64,000 nt of DNA from Pseudomonas spelaei (GCF_009724245.1 NZ_WNNK01000004.1:277685-341684), one strand, 5' to 3'; positions 29,881-39,571 are shown, counted from the stretch's first letter. Program-made: numbers and translations. The notes: a model not told the origin generated them from the sequence alone.

Positions 29881-30458
29881 GGATTCGCTCGTGATCTGCT
29901 GAAAGAGGGCATGAAAGTGTGCCGCCGATAATAACAGGGTTGCCCTTGGAGGCGATGCTGCGGCGTGTCGGCATTTTTATTTGTTTGGAGGGTGGCTAAG
30001 TGCCTTGCCGTCTGCCTCGTCCGGGAAGAGACTGGAGCCAGGATTGAACGGGGGGTTTAATGCGGTCGGTCCTTGGGGTAAACAAGAGGTGTTTATTGAA
30101 ACGATATTTGACGATTGAGCAATATCGTCTTCGTGAGCGTCTACAGTTGCACTGATAGGTAGTTGTACTGACAGAAGGTGAAGGCCGTGGTGCAGCGCAC
30201 CAATGTCAGGCGGTGAGGTCGAACTCCAGGCTAACCATAAAGAGAGGGGGTGTTCGTATTGTGTATCAGCAAACCCTACGACGGTGCCCGACGGCATCGG
30301 ACTCCAGGCGGCATTGAACAGGTCCGGGTAAATATTGGTGCCACTCTCGGGGCACTTTTTGCCGCTCACGCTAGTCTTAGCGTGGATCGCCGTGACGGAA
30401 GTCACCGCACCTGTCTACGCTATCCTTGTGCGAGACTCACGCAGGAATCCAGCGCAAT
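29881..30458. other. 578-base gap between argH and algR, no sensor kinase
   Basis: In P. aeruginosa the kinase gene algZ/fimS fills the space between argH and algR. Here the gap is too short for it, and I see no kinase motifs in any frame. A 142-codon minus-strand frame (29977-30405) starts at a GTG without a good ribosome site and has no recognisable content, so I treat the region as noncoding control DNA for argH and algR. Confidence 0.6.
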
Positions 30459-31205
30459 ATGAATGTCCTGATCGTTGATGACGAACCCCAAGCCCGCGAG
30501 CGACTGAGCCGTATGGTCAGCGAACTCGAGGGATACAGTGTCTTGGAGCCGAGCGCCACCAGTGGCGACGAGGCATTGGCCTTGATTGACAGCCTGAAGC
30601 CGGATCTCGTGCTGCTCGATATCCGCATGCCGGGCCTTGACGGCTTACAAGTCGCCGCGCGCTTGAGTGAGCGCGAGTCGCCGCCCGCATTGGTGCTGTG
30701 CGCCGCCGAGGATGAGTTTTCCTCGCACGCCCTGCATGCCAGTGGTGTCAGCTTCCTGGTCAAGCCGGTCAGCGCCGACGCTCTGCTCAAGGCGCTGAAA
30801 AAGGCCGAACGCCCCAACCGTATACAACTGGCAGCCCTGACCCAGCCTGCGGCGCAAAGCGGTAATGGGCCACGCAGCCATATCAGCGCCCGGACCCGCA
30901 AGGGTATCGAACTGATTCCACTGAGCCAGGTGGTCTACTTCATTGCCGATCACAAGTACGTGACGTTGCGTCACGAAGCCGGTGAAGTGCTGCTCGATGA
31001 GCCGCTCAAGGCTCTGGAAGACGAGTTTGGCGACCGCTTCGTGCGCATCCATCGCAATGCGCTGGTAGCCCGAGAGCGTATCGAGCGCCTGCAGCGCACG
31101 CCGCTTGGGCACTTTCAGTTGTTTTTGAAAGGGCTAAATGGCGATGCCTTGATCGTCAGTCGGCGTCATGTCGCCGGTGTACGCAAGATGATGCAGCAGC
31201 TTTAG
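30459..31205 (+). CDS. algR: LytTR-type response regulator AlgR
   Basis: 248 residues. The receiver domain (1-120) has the acidic pocket Asp7-Asp8-Glu9 and phospho-acceptor Asp54 (LLDIRMPG). A C-terminal LytTR DNA-binding domain follows (about 140-245; VYFIADHKYVTLRHEAGEVL, VRIHRNALV). AlgR controls alginate, type IV pili and virulence in P. aeruginosa. The ATG at 30459 follows an AGGAATCC-like site. The usual sensor gene algZ/fimS is missing upstream; hemC follows downstream as elsewhere. Confidence 0.94.
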   Translation: MNVLIVDDEPQARERLSRMVSELEGYSVLEPSATSGDEALALIDSLKPDLVLLDIRMPGLDGLQVAARLSERESPPALVLCAAEDEFSSHALHASGVSFLVKPVSADALLKALKKAERPNRIQLAALTQPAAQSGNGPRSHISARTRKGIELIPLSQVVYFIADHKYVTLRHEAGEVLLDEPLKALEDEFGDRFVRIHRNALVARERIERLQRTPLGHFQLFLKGLNGDALIVSRRHVAGVRKMMQQL

Positions 31206-31343
31206 CCCAAGGGCTGCAACGGTTCCAACATCCCCTATCCCGGTGCGATGCGGCCAGGGAGGCCCCGCACTTGCTGATTCAAATCAAAGCGTATTTGCCT
31301 GAGCTGTTATTATCTGCCGTATCTATTCAGTACGGATTGATCC

Positions 31344-32285
31344 ATGTCCTCTCGCGAAATCCGCATCGCCACCCGTAAAAGTGCCTTGGCCTTATGGCAG
31401 GCCGAATACGTCAAAGCACGCCTTGAGCAGGCCCATCCCGGCCTCAAGGTGTCCCTGGTGCCCATGGTCAGTCGCGGCGACAAGCTGCTGGACTCGCCGC
31501 TGTCGAAAATCGGCGGCAAGGGCCTGTTCGTCAAGGAGCTGGAAACCGCGCTGTTGGAGAACGAGGCCGACATCGCCGTGCACTCGATGAAAGACGTGCC
31601 GATGGACTTCCCTGAAGGCCTGGGCCTGTTTTGCATCTGCGAGCGCGAAGACCCGCGCGATGCGTTTGTTTCCAATACCTATGCTTCCCTGGATGAATTG
31701 CCGCTGGGCAGCATCGTCGGCACCTCCAGCCTGCGTCGCCAGGCCCAATTGCTGACCCGTCGCCCAGACCTGCAAATCCGCTTTTTGCGGGGCAACGTCA
31801 ACACCCGTCTGGCCAAGCTGGATGCCGGTGAGTATGACGCGATCATCCTGGCTGCGGCCGGTTTGATCCGCCTGGGTTTCGAAGACCGCATTACCTCGGC
31901 CATCAGCGTCGAAGACAGCTTGCCCGCCGGTGGGCAGGGCGCCGTCGGGATTGAATGCCGCACGGCAGACAGCGAAATCCATGCACTGCTTAAACCTCTC
32001 GATCATGCGGACACTGAAATTCGCGTCACCGCCGAACGTGCACTGAACAAACACCTTAACGGTGGTTGCCAGGTGCCGATCGCCTGCTATGCGGTGCTGG
32101 AAGGCGAGAATCTTTGGCTGCGTGGCCTGGTGGGGGATCCGAGTGGCGGGTTGCTGCTGACGGCAGAGATACGCGGGCCGCAAAGCGAGGCTACGAGCCT
32201 TGGTATCAAGGTGGCCGAGGAACTGCTGGAGAAAGGTGCCGGCGCCATCCTGCAAGCGGTCTACGGCGAGGCTGGCCCGCAGTGA
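31344..32285 (+). CDS. hemC: Porphobilinogen deaminase (hydroxymethylbilane synthase)
   Basis: Joins four porphobilinogens into hydroxymethylbilane. 313 residues. Cys242 (NGGCQVP) is the attachment site for the dipyrromethane cofactor and Asp84 (HSMKDVP) is the catalytic aspartate. First gene of hemC-hemD-hemX-hemY; its TGA overlaps the hemD GTG (GTGA). Confidence 0.97.
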   Translation: MSSREIRIATRKSALALWQAEYVKARLEQAHPGLKVSLVPMVSRGDKLLDSPLSKIGGKGLFVKELETALLENEADIAVHSMKDVPMDFPEGLGLFCICEREDPRDAFVSNTYASLDELPLGSIVGTSSLRRQAQLLTRRPDLQIRFLRGNVNTRLAKLDAGEYDAIILAAAGLIRLGFEDRITSAISVEDSLPAGGQGAVGIECRTADSEIHALLKPLDHADTEIRVTAERALNKHLNGGCQVPIACYAVLEGENLWLRGLVGDPSGGLLLTAEIRGPQSEATSLGIKVAEELLEKGAGAILQAVYGEAGPQ

Positions 32286-33037
32286 CAGGCTGGCGTGTGC
32301 TGTTGACCCGGCCAACGGAAGAGTCCGCGGCCTTGGCGGCGACACTGTCCGAAAGCGCAATATTCAGCAGCAGCCTGCCATTACTGGAAATCGAAGAACT
32401 GCCGGCTACCGCTGAGCAGCAAGCGGTTTTCCGCCATCTGGATCGATACTGCGCTGTGATCACGGTGAGCAAGCCGGCCGCGCGGTTTGCTCTGCAGCGG
32501 CTTGATCAAGCGCCATCTCAACCATGGTTCAGCGTTGGGGCGGCGACGGCGCAGGTGCTGGCCGAGCACGGCCTTGATGTCAGCTACCCGCCGGACGGCG
32601 ACGACAGCGAGGCCTTGCTTGATTTACCCCAGTTGCGCGACGCTATTGCACGACCCAATGCGCGGGTATTGATCCTGCGCGGCGAGGGCGGACGAGAGCT
32701 GCTGGCTGAGCGCTTGCGCGATCTAGGTGCTAGTGTCGACTATCTGGAGTTGTATCGCCGTTTCCTGCCGGCATACGCCGCCGGTACGTTGATGCAGCGC
32801 ATTCAGGTGGAACGCTTGAACGGCCTGGTGGTCAGCAGTGGGCAGGGTTTTTTACATCTGCAAGCCTTGGCGGGCCCCGATTGGCCCCAGGTAACACAGT
32901 TGCCGCTGTTCGTGCCCAGCCCGCGAGTCGCCGAGATGGCGCGTGCTGCTGGTGCAAGTAAAGTTGTGGATTGTCGTGGCGCGAATGCCGCGGCTTTGTT
33001 AGTGGCGCTACGCAGCTTTGCCGAGCCCACTCTCTAA
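32282..33037 (+). CDS. hemD: Uroporphyrinogen-III synthase
   Basis: Closes and rearranges hydroxymethylbilane to uroporphyrinogen III. 251 residues from a GTG that overlaps the hemC stop by 4 bases and reads [20 protein letters not shown], the expected N-terminus. The family's loosely conserved TVSKPAARF and GLVVSSGQG segments are present. An open frame reaching back to 32066 lies inside hemC and is not coding. Confidence 0.93.
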   Translation: MTGWRVLLTRPTEESAALAATLSESAIFSSSLPLLEIEELPATAEQQAVFRHLDRYCAVITVSKPAARFALQRLDQAPSQPWFSVGAATAQVLAEHGLDVSYPPDGDDSEALLDLPQLRDAIARPNARVLILRGEGGRELLAERLRDLGASVDYLELYRRFLPAYAAGTLMQRIQVERLNGLVVSSGQGFLHLQALAGPDWPQVTQLPLFVPSPRVAEMARAAGASKVVDCRGANAAALLVALRSFAEPTL

Positions 33038-33055
33038 TACGCAAAGGATGGATAC

Positions 33056-34171
33056 GTGAGCGAAACAGCCTTGCCCAAAGATGAAGCTCAGCCCGCGCTT
33101 GATGCGCCTGTTGAGACACCGGTCACTGCTCCACGCCGTGGCAATGGCCTGGCAATCGTGGCCCTGTTGCTCGGTGCTGCGGGTGTTGCGGCCGGTAGCT
33201 GGGGGATCTGGCAGGTCCGGGCCCTGCAATCGAGCACTCAGCAGCAGTCGGGACAGGTGCAAACCCTGGATGATCAATCCCAGAGCCTCAAGCAGAGCCA
33301 GCAACAGTTGGCCGCACGCCTGGCACAATTGCCAGGCGCCGATGAGTTGGAAGAACGTCGCCGCCTGGTGATGCAATTACAGGGTGACCAGCAACGCTTG
33401 AACCAGCGACTGGAAACCGTGCTGGGTGCCAGTCGTAAAGACTGGCGCCTGGCTGAAGCCGAACATTTGTTGCGCCTGGCCAGTCTGCGTTTGTCTGCAT
33501 TGCAGGACATCAACAGTGCCCAGGCCTTGGTTCAGGGGGCCGATGAAATCCTTCGTGAACAGAGCGATCCGGGTTCCTACGCAGCCCGCGAGCAGTTGGC
33601 CAAGAGCCTCGCTGCATTGCGCAGTGTCGAGCAACCGGATCGTACCGGGTTGTATCTGCAACTGGCGGCCCTGCGCGATCAGGTGGTGCAACTGGCCGCT
33701 ATCTCGCCTGAGTATCAGCTTCAGGATGCGCCTCAGTCAGGCCGTCCAACCACTGACACTGAAAACCGCTGGAGCCAATGGTGGGAGCAGATTTCCCGCT
33801 ATTTCCGCATCGACTTCAATCCGGACGACAACATTCGTCCACTGCTTGCCGGCCAAGGCCTGAACCAGGTACGCCTGGCCCTGAGCCTGGCGCTGGAACA
33901 GGCACAGTGGGCTGCCCTCAATGGCGAGCCTGCGGTGTATACCCGTTCACTGGGCGAGGCCCGCAGTGTCTTGCAGGGCAACTTCAACCAGAACAACCCG
34001 CAAAGCCAGGCCATGCTGGCCCGGATCGCCGAGCTGGAACCCAAGGCCGTCTCGGTGGTAACGCCGGACTTGGCTGTAAGCCTGGCTGCCGTGCAGGCTT
34101 ACCTTGAACGTCGTCATCTGTCTGCCGATGAAGCCAAGGCTTCCACCGGCGCGCCGGCGACCCAGGAGTAA
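33056..34171 (+). CDS. hemX: HemX, uroporphyrinogen-III C-methyltransferase-like membrane protein
   Basis: 371 residues from a GTG start. One membrane helix near residues 29-52 (LAIVALLLGAAGVAAGSWGI) is followed by a long coiled-coil rich in Gln (KQSQQQLAARLAQLPGADEL) and a globular periplasmic part. Often labelled as a methyltransferase, but no SAM-binding motif is seen, so that label is likely inherited from genome annotation. Encoded between hemD and hemY, 18 and 5 bases away. Confidence 0.88.
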   Translation: MSETALPKDEAQPALDAPVETPVTAPRRGNGLAIVALLLGAAGVAAGSWGIWQVRALQSSTQQQSGQVQTLDDQSQSLKQSQQQLAARLAQLPGADELEERRRLVMQLQGDQQRLNQRLETVLGASRKDWRLAEAEHLLRLASLRLSALQDINSAQALVQGADEILREQSDPGSYAAREQLAKSLAALRSVEQPDRTGLYLQLAALRDQVVQLAAISPEYQLQDAPQSGRPTTDTENRWSQWWEQISRYFRIDFNPDDNIRPLLAGQGLNQVRLALSLALEQAQWAALNGEPAVYTRSLGEARSVLQGNFNQNNPQSQAMLARIAELEPKAVSVVTPDLAVSLAAVQAYLERRHLSADEAKASTGAPATQE

Positions 34172-34176
34172 AGCCG

Positions 34177-35418
34177 ATGAAGCGTTTCTACGTGATCCTG
34201 GTGCTGGCGATTGCGATTGCCCTGGCATTGGGCGTGGGCATTTCGAAACACGCCGGCTACGTGCTGATTACCTATCCCCATGTGCTGCATTACGAGTCCG
34301 GGCTGTGGTCGACCCTGGTGGTGTTGTTTGTCATTGGTCTGGCGATTTACCTGGTCAGGGTGCTGTTCAGCCTGGTGACGACATCCGGCGGTGTGGTCAA
34401 CCCATGGTCGCGGCGCAACCGTAGTCGTCGGGTACAGATTGCTATCGAACAGGGCCAGATGGACCTTGCCGAGGGGCGCTGGGCAAGTGCCGAACGCCAT
34501 TTGCAGCGCGCCGCCGAAGCAGAGCGCCAACCGCTGCTGTATTACCTCGGCGCAGCCCGTGCGGCTAACGAGCAGGGTCGTTATGAAGAGGCTGACGGTT
34601 TGCTGGAGCGCGCGCTCGAGCGCCAGCCCCAGGCCGAACTGGCAGTGGCTCTGAGCCATGCACAGTTACAGATGGACCGTGCCGATACCGAAGCGGCTCT
34701 GGTCACACTGCAAGCCATGCACGAGCGTCATCCGCATAACGTTCAGGTATTGCGCCAGTTGCAACGGCTGCATCAACAACGTGGAGACTGGTCCTCGGTG
34801 ATTCGGTTGTTGCCGGAGCTGCGTAAGGACAAGGTGTTGCCAGCCGCCGAGCTGGCGGATCTGGAGCGTCGGGCCTGGGGCGAGAACCTGACCCTGGCCG
34901 CTCAACGTGAAGAGCAAGGCGAGGCCGGCCAGCAGTCCCTTGAGCGGGCGTGGCAACAATTGACTTCTGCTCAGCGTCAGGAGCCTGCACTGGTATTGGC
35001 CTACGCTGAGCAGCTGCGCCAGTTGGGTGCAGACACCACAGCCGAGGAGGTATTGCGTGGCGCGATCAAGCGCGGGTATGACAGCCATTTGATCAGGCTG
35101 TATGGCTTGCTGCAGGGCAGCGATCCGGCACGGCAATTGAAGTTTGCCGAAGGCTGGCTCAAGGACCATCCGGGTGACGCTAGCCTGTTGCTGACGTTGG
35201 GTCGTCTTAGCTTGCAAAACAGCTTGTGGGGCAAGGCACGGGACTACCTGGAAAGCAGCTTGCAGGTTCAACGTAATCCCGAGGCCTGCGCCGAACTGGC
35301 CCGCTTACTGGCGCAGTTGGGAGACACCGAGCGCAGTAACCAATTGTTCCAGGAGGGCCTGGGCCTTCTGGACAAGCGCTTGCTGGCCTCTCCGCTCCCG
35401 GTGCCGGCGCGGGTTTGA
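34177..35418 (+). CDS. hemY: HemY protein, membrane-anchored TPR protein
   Basis: 413 residues with two N-terminal membrane segments (about 4-24 and 42-65) and a cytoplasmic TPR-rich region (WASAERHLQRAAEAERQPLL, YYLGAARAANEQGRYEEADG). Last gene of the hem operon and unrelated to the Gram-positive protoporphyrinogen oxidase that shares the name. It is thought to help late haem synthesis as a scaffold, but its exact role is unsettled. Confidence 0.9.
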   Translation: MKRFYVILVLAIAIALALGVGISKHAGYVLITYPHVLHYESGLWSTLVVLFVIGLAIYLVRVLFSLVTTSGGVVNPWSRRNRSRRVQIAIEQGQMDLAEGRWASAERHLQRAAEAERQPLLYYLGAARAANEQGRYEEADGLLERALERQPQAELAVALSHAQLQMDRADTEAALVTLQAMHERHPHNVQVLRQLQRLHQQRGDWSSVIRLLPELRKDKVLPAAELADLERRAWGENLTLAAQREEQGEAGQQSLERAWQQLTSAQRQEPALVLAYAEQLRQLGADTTAEEVLRGAIKRGYDSHLIRLYGLLQGSDPARQLKFAEGWLKDHPGDASLLLTLGRLSLQNSLWGKARDYLESSLQVQRNPEACAELARLLAQLGDTERSNQLFQEGLGLLDKRLLASPLPVPARV

Positions 35419-35654
35419 CGTAGGAAACCATGAAAAGGTTGGTTCAGAATTGTCTGGTCCAACCCTTCCGTGCCGCCTGATAGAGGCGAATAAAACGCTC
35501 TGCCGGTAAACTCCTACACAGGCTTTCGTTCAATCCTCCAGGTTCTGACGGGATATCCCTACGTTCTCGCGGAATCGTCTGCTCCGGCGCGTATTGAAAG
35601 GGGTAAGGCCTTTCCTCTACCGTAACTACCTATCTCTTGCGTTGCGGATAAACA

Positions 35655-36176
35655 ATGTCTTTGGCCCCCTCACGCTCCCTGTTCCTCCTGGCGTTTATGG
35701 CTGGTGTGCTGACTTTGGGCGCGTCCTTTTACCTTGAATATGGAGCCTTGTTGCGTCCTTGCTTCCTGTGCCTGGTACAACGGATTTTTTTGACTGCCTT
35801 CACGGTGATCAACCTGATTGCAGTGGTTCACGGCCCTAAGCGTCACGGCATCTATTTATATGGGGCGATGAGCATGGGCTGTGCATTGCTCGGAGCCATC
35901 ACTGCGGTGCGCCAGGTGTTGTTGCAGAACATCCCGGTGGACCAGTTGCCCAGTTGCTGGCCTAGCCTGCAACACATGGTCGAAAATCTGTCGTTCTGGG
36001 AGGCCTTGACGCGAGTGTTTCAGGGCAGCGTCGACTGCGTTGAGATCAACTGGACGTTGTTTGATCTGAGCTTGCCTGAATGGAGTCTGCTGTTCTTTGT
36101 CGCGATGTTGATCCTGGGAGCGGCACAGTTTTCGCGACTGTTGTTCGGCCAGCGTTTTCCCCTGGCGAAGCACTGA
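35655..36176 (+). CDS. dsbB: Disulfide bond formation protein DsbB
   Basis: 173 residues with four membrane helices. The two redox pairs are present: Cys36-Cys39 (RPCFLCLVQR) in the first periplasmic loop and Cys101/Cys128 (LPSCWPS and SVDCVEIN) in the second. It reoxidises DsbA and passes electrons to quinones. Pseudomonads carry two DsbB paralogues; the copy beside algQ is called dsbH or dsbB1 in P. aeruginosa. Confidence 0.93.
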   Translation: MSLAPSRSLFLLAFMAGVLTLGASFYLEYGALLRPCFLCLVQRIFLTAFTVINLIAVVHGPKRHGIYLYGAMSMGCALLGAITAVRQVLLQNIPVDQLPSCWPSLQHMVENLSFWEALTRVFQGSVDCVEINWTLFDLSLPEWSLLFFVAMLILGAAQFSRLLFGQRFPLAKH

Positions 36177-36386
36177 TTCGAGGTCGCTGGATGTAGGACG
36201 GGATTAAACACTTGTATGAACTTTCTCTCCTGCGTACCTTGAAGCCATAGTCGTGCGGGCATAATCTGGCCCGCACGCGTTATCGAAACCGCTTGCTCGA
36301 TGCGGCTTTGTCCGGTGGCCGCTTTAATCCTTGAAGCGTTGCGCGGGCAGAGGGCGGCACCGCCCATATAGGGAAGAGAGATCATC

Positions 36387-36845
36387 ATGCTGGAAAGTTG
36401 TCAGAATGCTCAGGAACGCTGGGGTGGTGTGCACAAACTGATCGATGGTTGGTTGAAGGCGCGTCACGAACTGGTTCGGGCCTTTGATGCTCTCGGCGCC
36501 AAGCCCGAGACATTGGGTGAGAACCGCAAGCCATTGCAAGAGTTCTGCGGTGTGCTGGTTGACTATGTGTCTGCGGGACACTTCGGTGTCTATGAGCAGT
36601 TGACCAAGGAAGCCGAGGCCTTCGACGATCAGCGTGGCCTGGACCTGGCAGAGACAATCTACCCGCGTATCGATGTGATCACCGAAAAGCTGCTGGCGTT
36701 CAACGACCTTTGCGATAAGGGCGAGTGTGTTGCGGCGAAGTTCAAGGAGCTGGGCGGCCTGCTCCACGAGCGTTTCGAGCTGGAAGACTGTCTGATCGAA
36801 GTGCTGCACAACGCTCACAAGGAAGAGTTGACGGCAAAAGCCTGA
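36387..36845 (+). CDS. algQ: Anti-sigma-70 factor Rsd/AlgQ
   Basis: 152 residues, all helical, matching the Rsd/AlgQ family ([40 protein letters not shown]). It binds domain 4 of RpoD and frees core polymerase for other sigma factors; in P. aeruginosa it affects alginate and siderophore genes. A stem CGTGCGGG/CCCGCACG lies in the gap before it at 36252-36277, without a T tract. A terminator follows. Confidence 0.93.
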   Translation: MLESCQNAQERWGGVHKLIDGWLKARHELVRAFDALGAKPETLGENRKPLQEFCGVLVDYVSAGHFGVYEQLTKEAEAFDDQRGLDLAETIYPRIDVITEKLLAFNDLCDKGECVAAKFKELGGLLHERFELEDCLIEVLHNAHKEELTAKA

Positions 36846-36864
36846 AATCTGATTGGCGGCAAGA

Positions 36865-36896
36865 CAAAAAACGGTGCGCATTGCGCACCGTTTTTC
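36865..36896. terminator. Bidirectional terminator between algQ and the FKBP gene
   Basis: Stem ACGGTGCGC / GCGCACCGT with a tiny loop, flanked by AAAAAA and TTTTT. It serves both convergent genes. Confidence 0.92.
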
Positions 36897-36902
36897 GTTT
36901 GG

Positions 36903-37568
36903 CTAGCTGCTCGCCCCAAGCAGTTCGATCTCGAATACCAGCGGCGTGTAGGGTGGGATCAACTCGCCTGCACCGTCTGCGCCATAGGCCTGGGCCGATG
37001 GAATCACCAGGCGCCATTTCGCGCCGATCGGCATCTGTTGTAACGCGCTGCGCCAACCACTGATCACACTGTCCAGGCGAAACCATTGCGGTTGTTTGCT
37101 CTGGTCAAAGATCGTCCCATCGGGCAGCCGCCCAACATACGTCACCTGAACCCGATCACTGGCCGCTGGTTTTTTTCCGTTACCGGGAGCCAGTTCGCTC
37201 AGCAATATCCCATCCGCCAATTCGCGTACGCCTCCCTTGGCTTTCTCCGTGGATAAAAATTGTTGCTCGGCGGCGAGGGCCTTTTCACTTTGCGGGACGG
37301 GGTCAGCGGTTGCGGTCTGCGCTTCGTGTTGAGCCAGGATCTGTTCGATGCGCGCATCGTCCAACGCCAGTGGCTTGCCTTGGTAGGCTTGTTTGAGGCC
37401 GTCGATCAACGCCTGGATTTGCAGGTTGGGGACTTCCTGACGCAGGCGCTCGCCCAGGCTTGCACCCAGGCTGTAGGCGAGGTCGTGGCTATCTTTGGAG
37501 GGGGATTGCTCGCCTGCATTGGCCACTGAAAGCGACAAACCCAAGGCTAAAAAAAGGTAACGCGACAT
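36903..37568 (-). CDS. FKBP-type peptidyl-prolyl isomerase, exported
   Basis: 221 residues. A signal peptide (MSRYLFLALGLSLSVANAGE), a helical dimerisation domain like that of FkpA/Mip (DLAYSLGASLGERLRQEVPN) and a C-terminal FKBP domain (VTYVGRLPDGTIFDQS, VISGWRSALQQMPIGAKWRL, AYG). It folds proline-containing proteins in the periplasm. The ATG at 37568 starts the signal peptide; upstream in-frame codons to 37679 are not supported. Confidence 0.9.
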   Translation of the reverse strand: MSRYLFLALGLSLSVANAGEQSPSKDSHDLAYSLGASLGERLRQEVPNLQIQALIDGLKQAYQGKPLALDDARIEQILAQHEAQTATADPVPQSEKALAAEQQFLSTEKAKGGVRELADGILLSELAPGNGKKPAASDRVQVTYVGRLPDGTIFDQSKQPQWFRLDSVISGWRSALQQMPIGAKWRLVIPSAQAYGADGAGELIPPYTPLVFEIELLGASS

Positions 37569-37760
37569 GGGTGTTCTCCAGCCGAAAGTGCGATGGATTA
37601 TGCCAGTGTGAATGCGCAAAAACTGGAGTGGCTTTTCGTTATATCGATAAGAATTTTCATGCAGTGCAACGCAACGCATTCGATACTGTCAACATGCCCT
37701 AGCGGCGGTAAGAGCAGAGGGCTAGTATGAGCCGCACCCACGTCAGCCAGGAGGTAAACC

Positions 37761-39110
37761 ATGTCGGCCAAACAGAAGCCTGTAAATACCCCATTGCACT
37801 TGCTCCAACAGCTATCGGGCAGCCTGCTCGAACATTTGGAAAGCGCTTGTTCCCAAGCCTTGGCTGATGCAGAGAAATTGCTCGCCAAGCTGGAAAAACA
37901 ACGCGGCAAGGCTCAGGAAAAACTGCACAAATCCCGCACCAAACTGCAAGACGCAGCAAGCGCTGGTAAAGCCAAGGCACAAGCCAAGGCCAAGGGCGCA
38001 GTCAAAGAGCTTGAGGACTTGCTCGACGCCCTCAAGGATCGTCAATCCGAAACCCGCACCTACATTCTGCAACTCAAGCGCGATGCTCAGGAGAGTCTGA
38101 AACTGGCTCAGGGCGTTGGTCGCGTGAAAGAAGCCGTTGGTAAGGTACTGAACACTCGCGCTCCGGTTAAAGCCGCTGCTGCAAGCGCGGCGAAAAAACC
38201 AGCCAGCAAAGCAGTGGCTGCCAAAGCGCCTGCAAAAGCTGCGGCCAAGCCTGCGACCAAAGCACCGGCGAAGCCGGCTGCCAAACCGGCAGTGAAAAGG
38301 GCCGTTGCCAGCGCCGCTAAACCAGCCGCTAAACCTGCTGTGAAACCGGCTGCTAAAACCGCTGCTGCGAAACCAGCCGCCAAGCCAGGCGCTGCGAAAC
38401 CTGCTGTGAAGCCTGCTGCGAAACCGGCGGCTAAGACCGCTGCTGCGAAACCAGCCGCCAAGCCAGGCGCTGCGAAACCTGCTGTGAAGCCTGCTGCGAA
38501 ACCGGCGGCTAAGACCGCTGCTGCGAAACCAGCCGCCAAGCCAGGCGCTGCGAAACCTGCTGTGAAGCCTGCCGCGAAACCGGCTGCTAAAACCGCTGCT
38601 GCGAAACCAGCCGCCAAGCTAGGCGCTGCGAAACCTGCTGCAAAACCTGCTGCCAAGCCGGCCGCCAAACCAGCGGTTAAAACGGCTGCTGCGAAACCCG
38701 CTGCCAAGCCAGCTGCTGTAAAGCCTGCTGCGAAACCGGCGGCTAAAACCGCTGCTGCGAAACCAGCCGCCAAGCCAGCCGCTGCGAAACCTGCTGTGAA
38801 GCCGGCCGCCAAACCAGCTGTTAAAACGGCTGCCGCGAAACCCGCTGCCAAACCAGTTGCGGCAAAACCTGCTGTGAAGCCTGCCGCCAAACCAGCCGCT
38901 AAACCTGCTGCTGTAAAGCCAGCCGGCAAGCCAACTGCCGCAAAACCAGCGGCCAAGCCTGTTGCCAAAGCTCCAGCTGCAAAACCTGCGGCACCGGCTG
39001 CCAAGCCGGCTACCCCGGCAGCACCTGCGGCCAGCACTGCAGCGCCAACCGCGTCGGTCAGCAGCACCCCTGCACCGGCTGCAAGCACCACCCCAACCAG
39101 CGCTTCTTAA
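37761..39110 (+). CDS. algP: Histone-like transcription regulator AlgP (KPAA repeats)
   Basis: 449 residues. The first 110 or so form a charged coiled coil (LLAKLEKQRGKAQEKLHKSR). The rest is an almost pure Lys-Pro-Ala repeat (KPAAKPA, KPAVKPA) resembling eukaryotic histone H1 tails, then an Ala/Thr/Ser tail. It probably binds DNA through the basic tail; in P. aeruginosa AlgP (AlgR3) affects alginate genes. The DNA holds near-identical 78-base tandem units (38361-38644). GGAGG lies before the ATG. Confidence 0.92.
   Translation: MSAKQKPVNTPLHLLQQLSGSLLEHLESACSQALADAEKLLAKLEKQRGKAQEKLHKSRTKLQDAASAGKAKAQAKAKGAVKELEDLLDALKDRQSETRTYILQLKRDAQESLKLAQGVGRVKEAVGKVLNTRAPVKAAAASAAKKPASKAVAAKAPAKAAAKPATKAPAKPAAKPAVKRAVASAAKPAAKPAVKPAAKTAAAKPAAKPGAAKPAVKPAAKPAAKTAAAKPAAKPGAAKPAVKPAAKPAAKTAAAKPAAKPGAAKPAVKPAAKPAAKTAAAKPAAKLGAAKPAAKPAAKPAAKPAVKTAAAKPAAKPAAVKPAAKPAAKTAAAKPAAKPAAAKPAVKPAAKPAVKTAAAKPAAKPVAAKPAVKPAAKPAAKPAAVKPAGKPTAAKPAAKPVAKAPAAKPAAPAAKPATPAAPAASTAAPTASVSSTPAPAASTTPTSAS
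38361..38644 (+). repeat. 78-base tandem repeat inside algP
   Basis: Units start at 38361, 38439, 38517 and (partial) 38595. The first two units are identical over all 78 bases, the third differs at about four positions, and the fourth is partial. Each unit encodes 26 residues, so changes in copy number would keep the reading frame. Confidence 0.9.
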
Positions 39111-39571
39111 GTGCCGGTGACCGCGACGCGCAGCTGATGCAGCGCGTCGCGGTCAAGGTTGGCGGCTTCGGCCGCCAGTCCTTCAAGCCACGTACCCTGA
39201 TACGTTGCTTCACCCGTCGGCCATTCCAGTGCCCGGGTCTCCAGGCGTGATAACAGCTGTCGTTCGGCTTCCAGCTCCAGGGCTTTGACCCGCTCCCGTA
39301 ATGCCCCCAACTCGGTGTCCTGCTGCGCCATGGCCCGCCATTGCTTACGCACTTGTCGTAGCGGCTCTACCACTTCGGACTGCCAGGGTTCTGCAATCTG
39401 CCGCAGTGCCAGCAAGCGCGTCGGTTCAAGCGCCACACCTCGTTGCTCCAGCCACAACCCGCAGAGCAACAGGCACACGTCGGCCCCCTGCTCCTGCAAG
39501 CGCAGGCAAGTGTTCTCTACACCCGGGCGGGCATAAGTCGAGAGGGCAAAGCTCCACAGGTCAGCGCACAT
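39107..39571 (-). CDS. TIGR02444 family protein
   Basis: 154 residues beginning MCADLWSFALSTYARPGVEN and containing CLLLCGLWLEQRGV, the family's recognisable block. No function is known. Its TAA and the algP TAA share bases on opposite strands (TTAA), so the two convergent genes touch. It is divergent from the ABC-F gene, 50 bases away. Confidence 0.83.
   Translation of the reverse strand: MCADLWSFALSTYARPGVENTCLRLQEQGADVCLLLCGLWLEQRGVALEPTRLLALRQIAEPWQSEVVEPLRQVRKQWRAMAQQDTELGALRERVKALELEAERQLLSRLETRALEWPTGEATYQGTWLEGLAAEAANLDRDALHQLRVAVTGT

Noticed and set aside
29977..30405. 142-codon minus-strand frame in the argH-algR gap
   Set aside because: GTG start, no convincing ribosome site, no recognisable motif, and it lies across the algR promoter region. 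It cannot be excluded, but support is too weak.
35437..35465. GGTTGG...CCAACC as a hemY terminator
   Set aside because: A six-base stem with a 16-base loop and no T tract; too weak to call.
38361..38644. Repeats resembling a CRISPR array
   Set aside because: The units are contiguous, in frame and without unique spacers; they encode the AlgP tail.
38108..39091. Ala/Gly-rich open frame antisense to the algP repeats
   Set aside because: Repeat DNA without stops in several frames; the plus-strand frame has a ribosome site, an ordinary N-terminal domain and known relatives.
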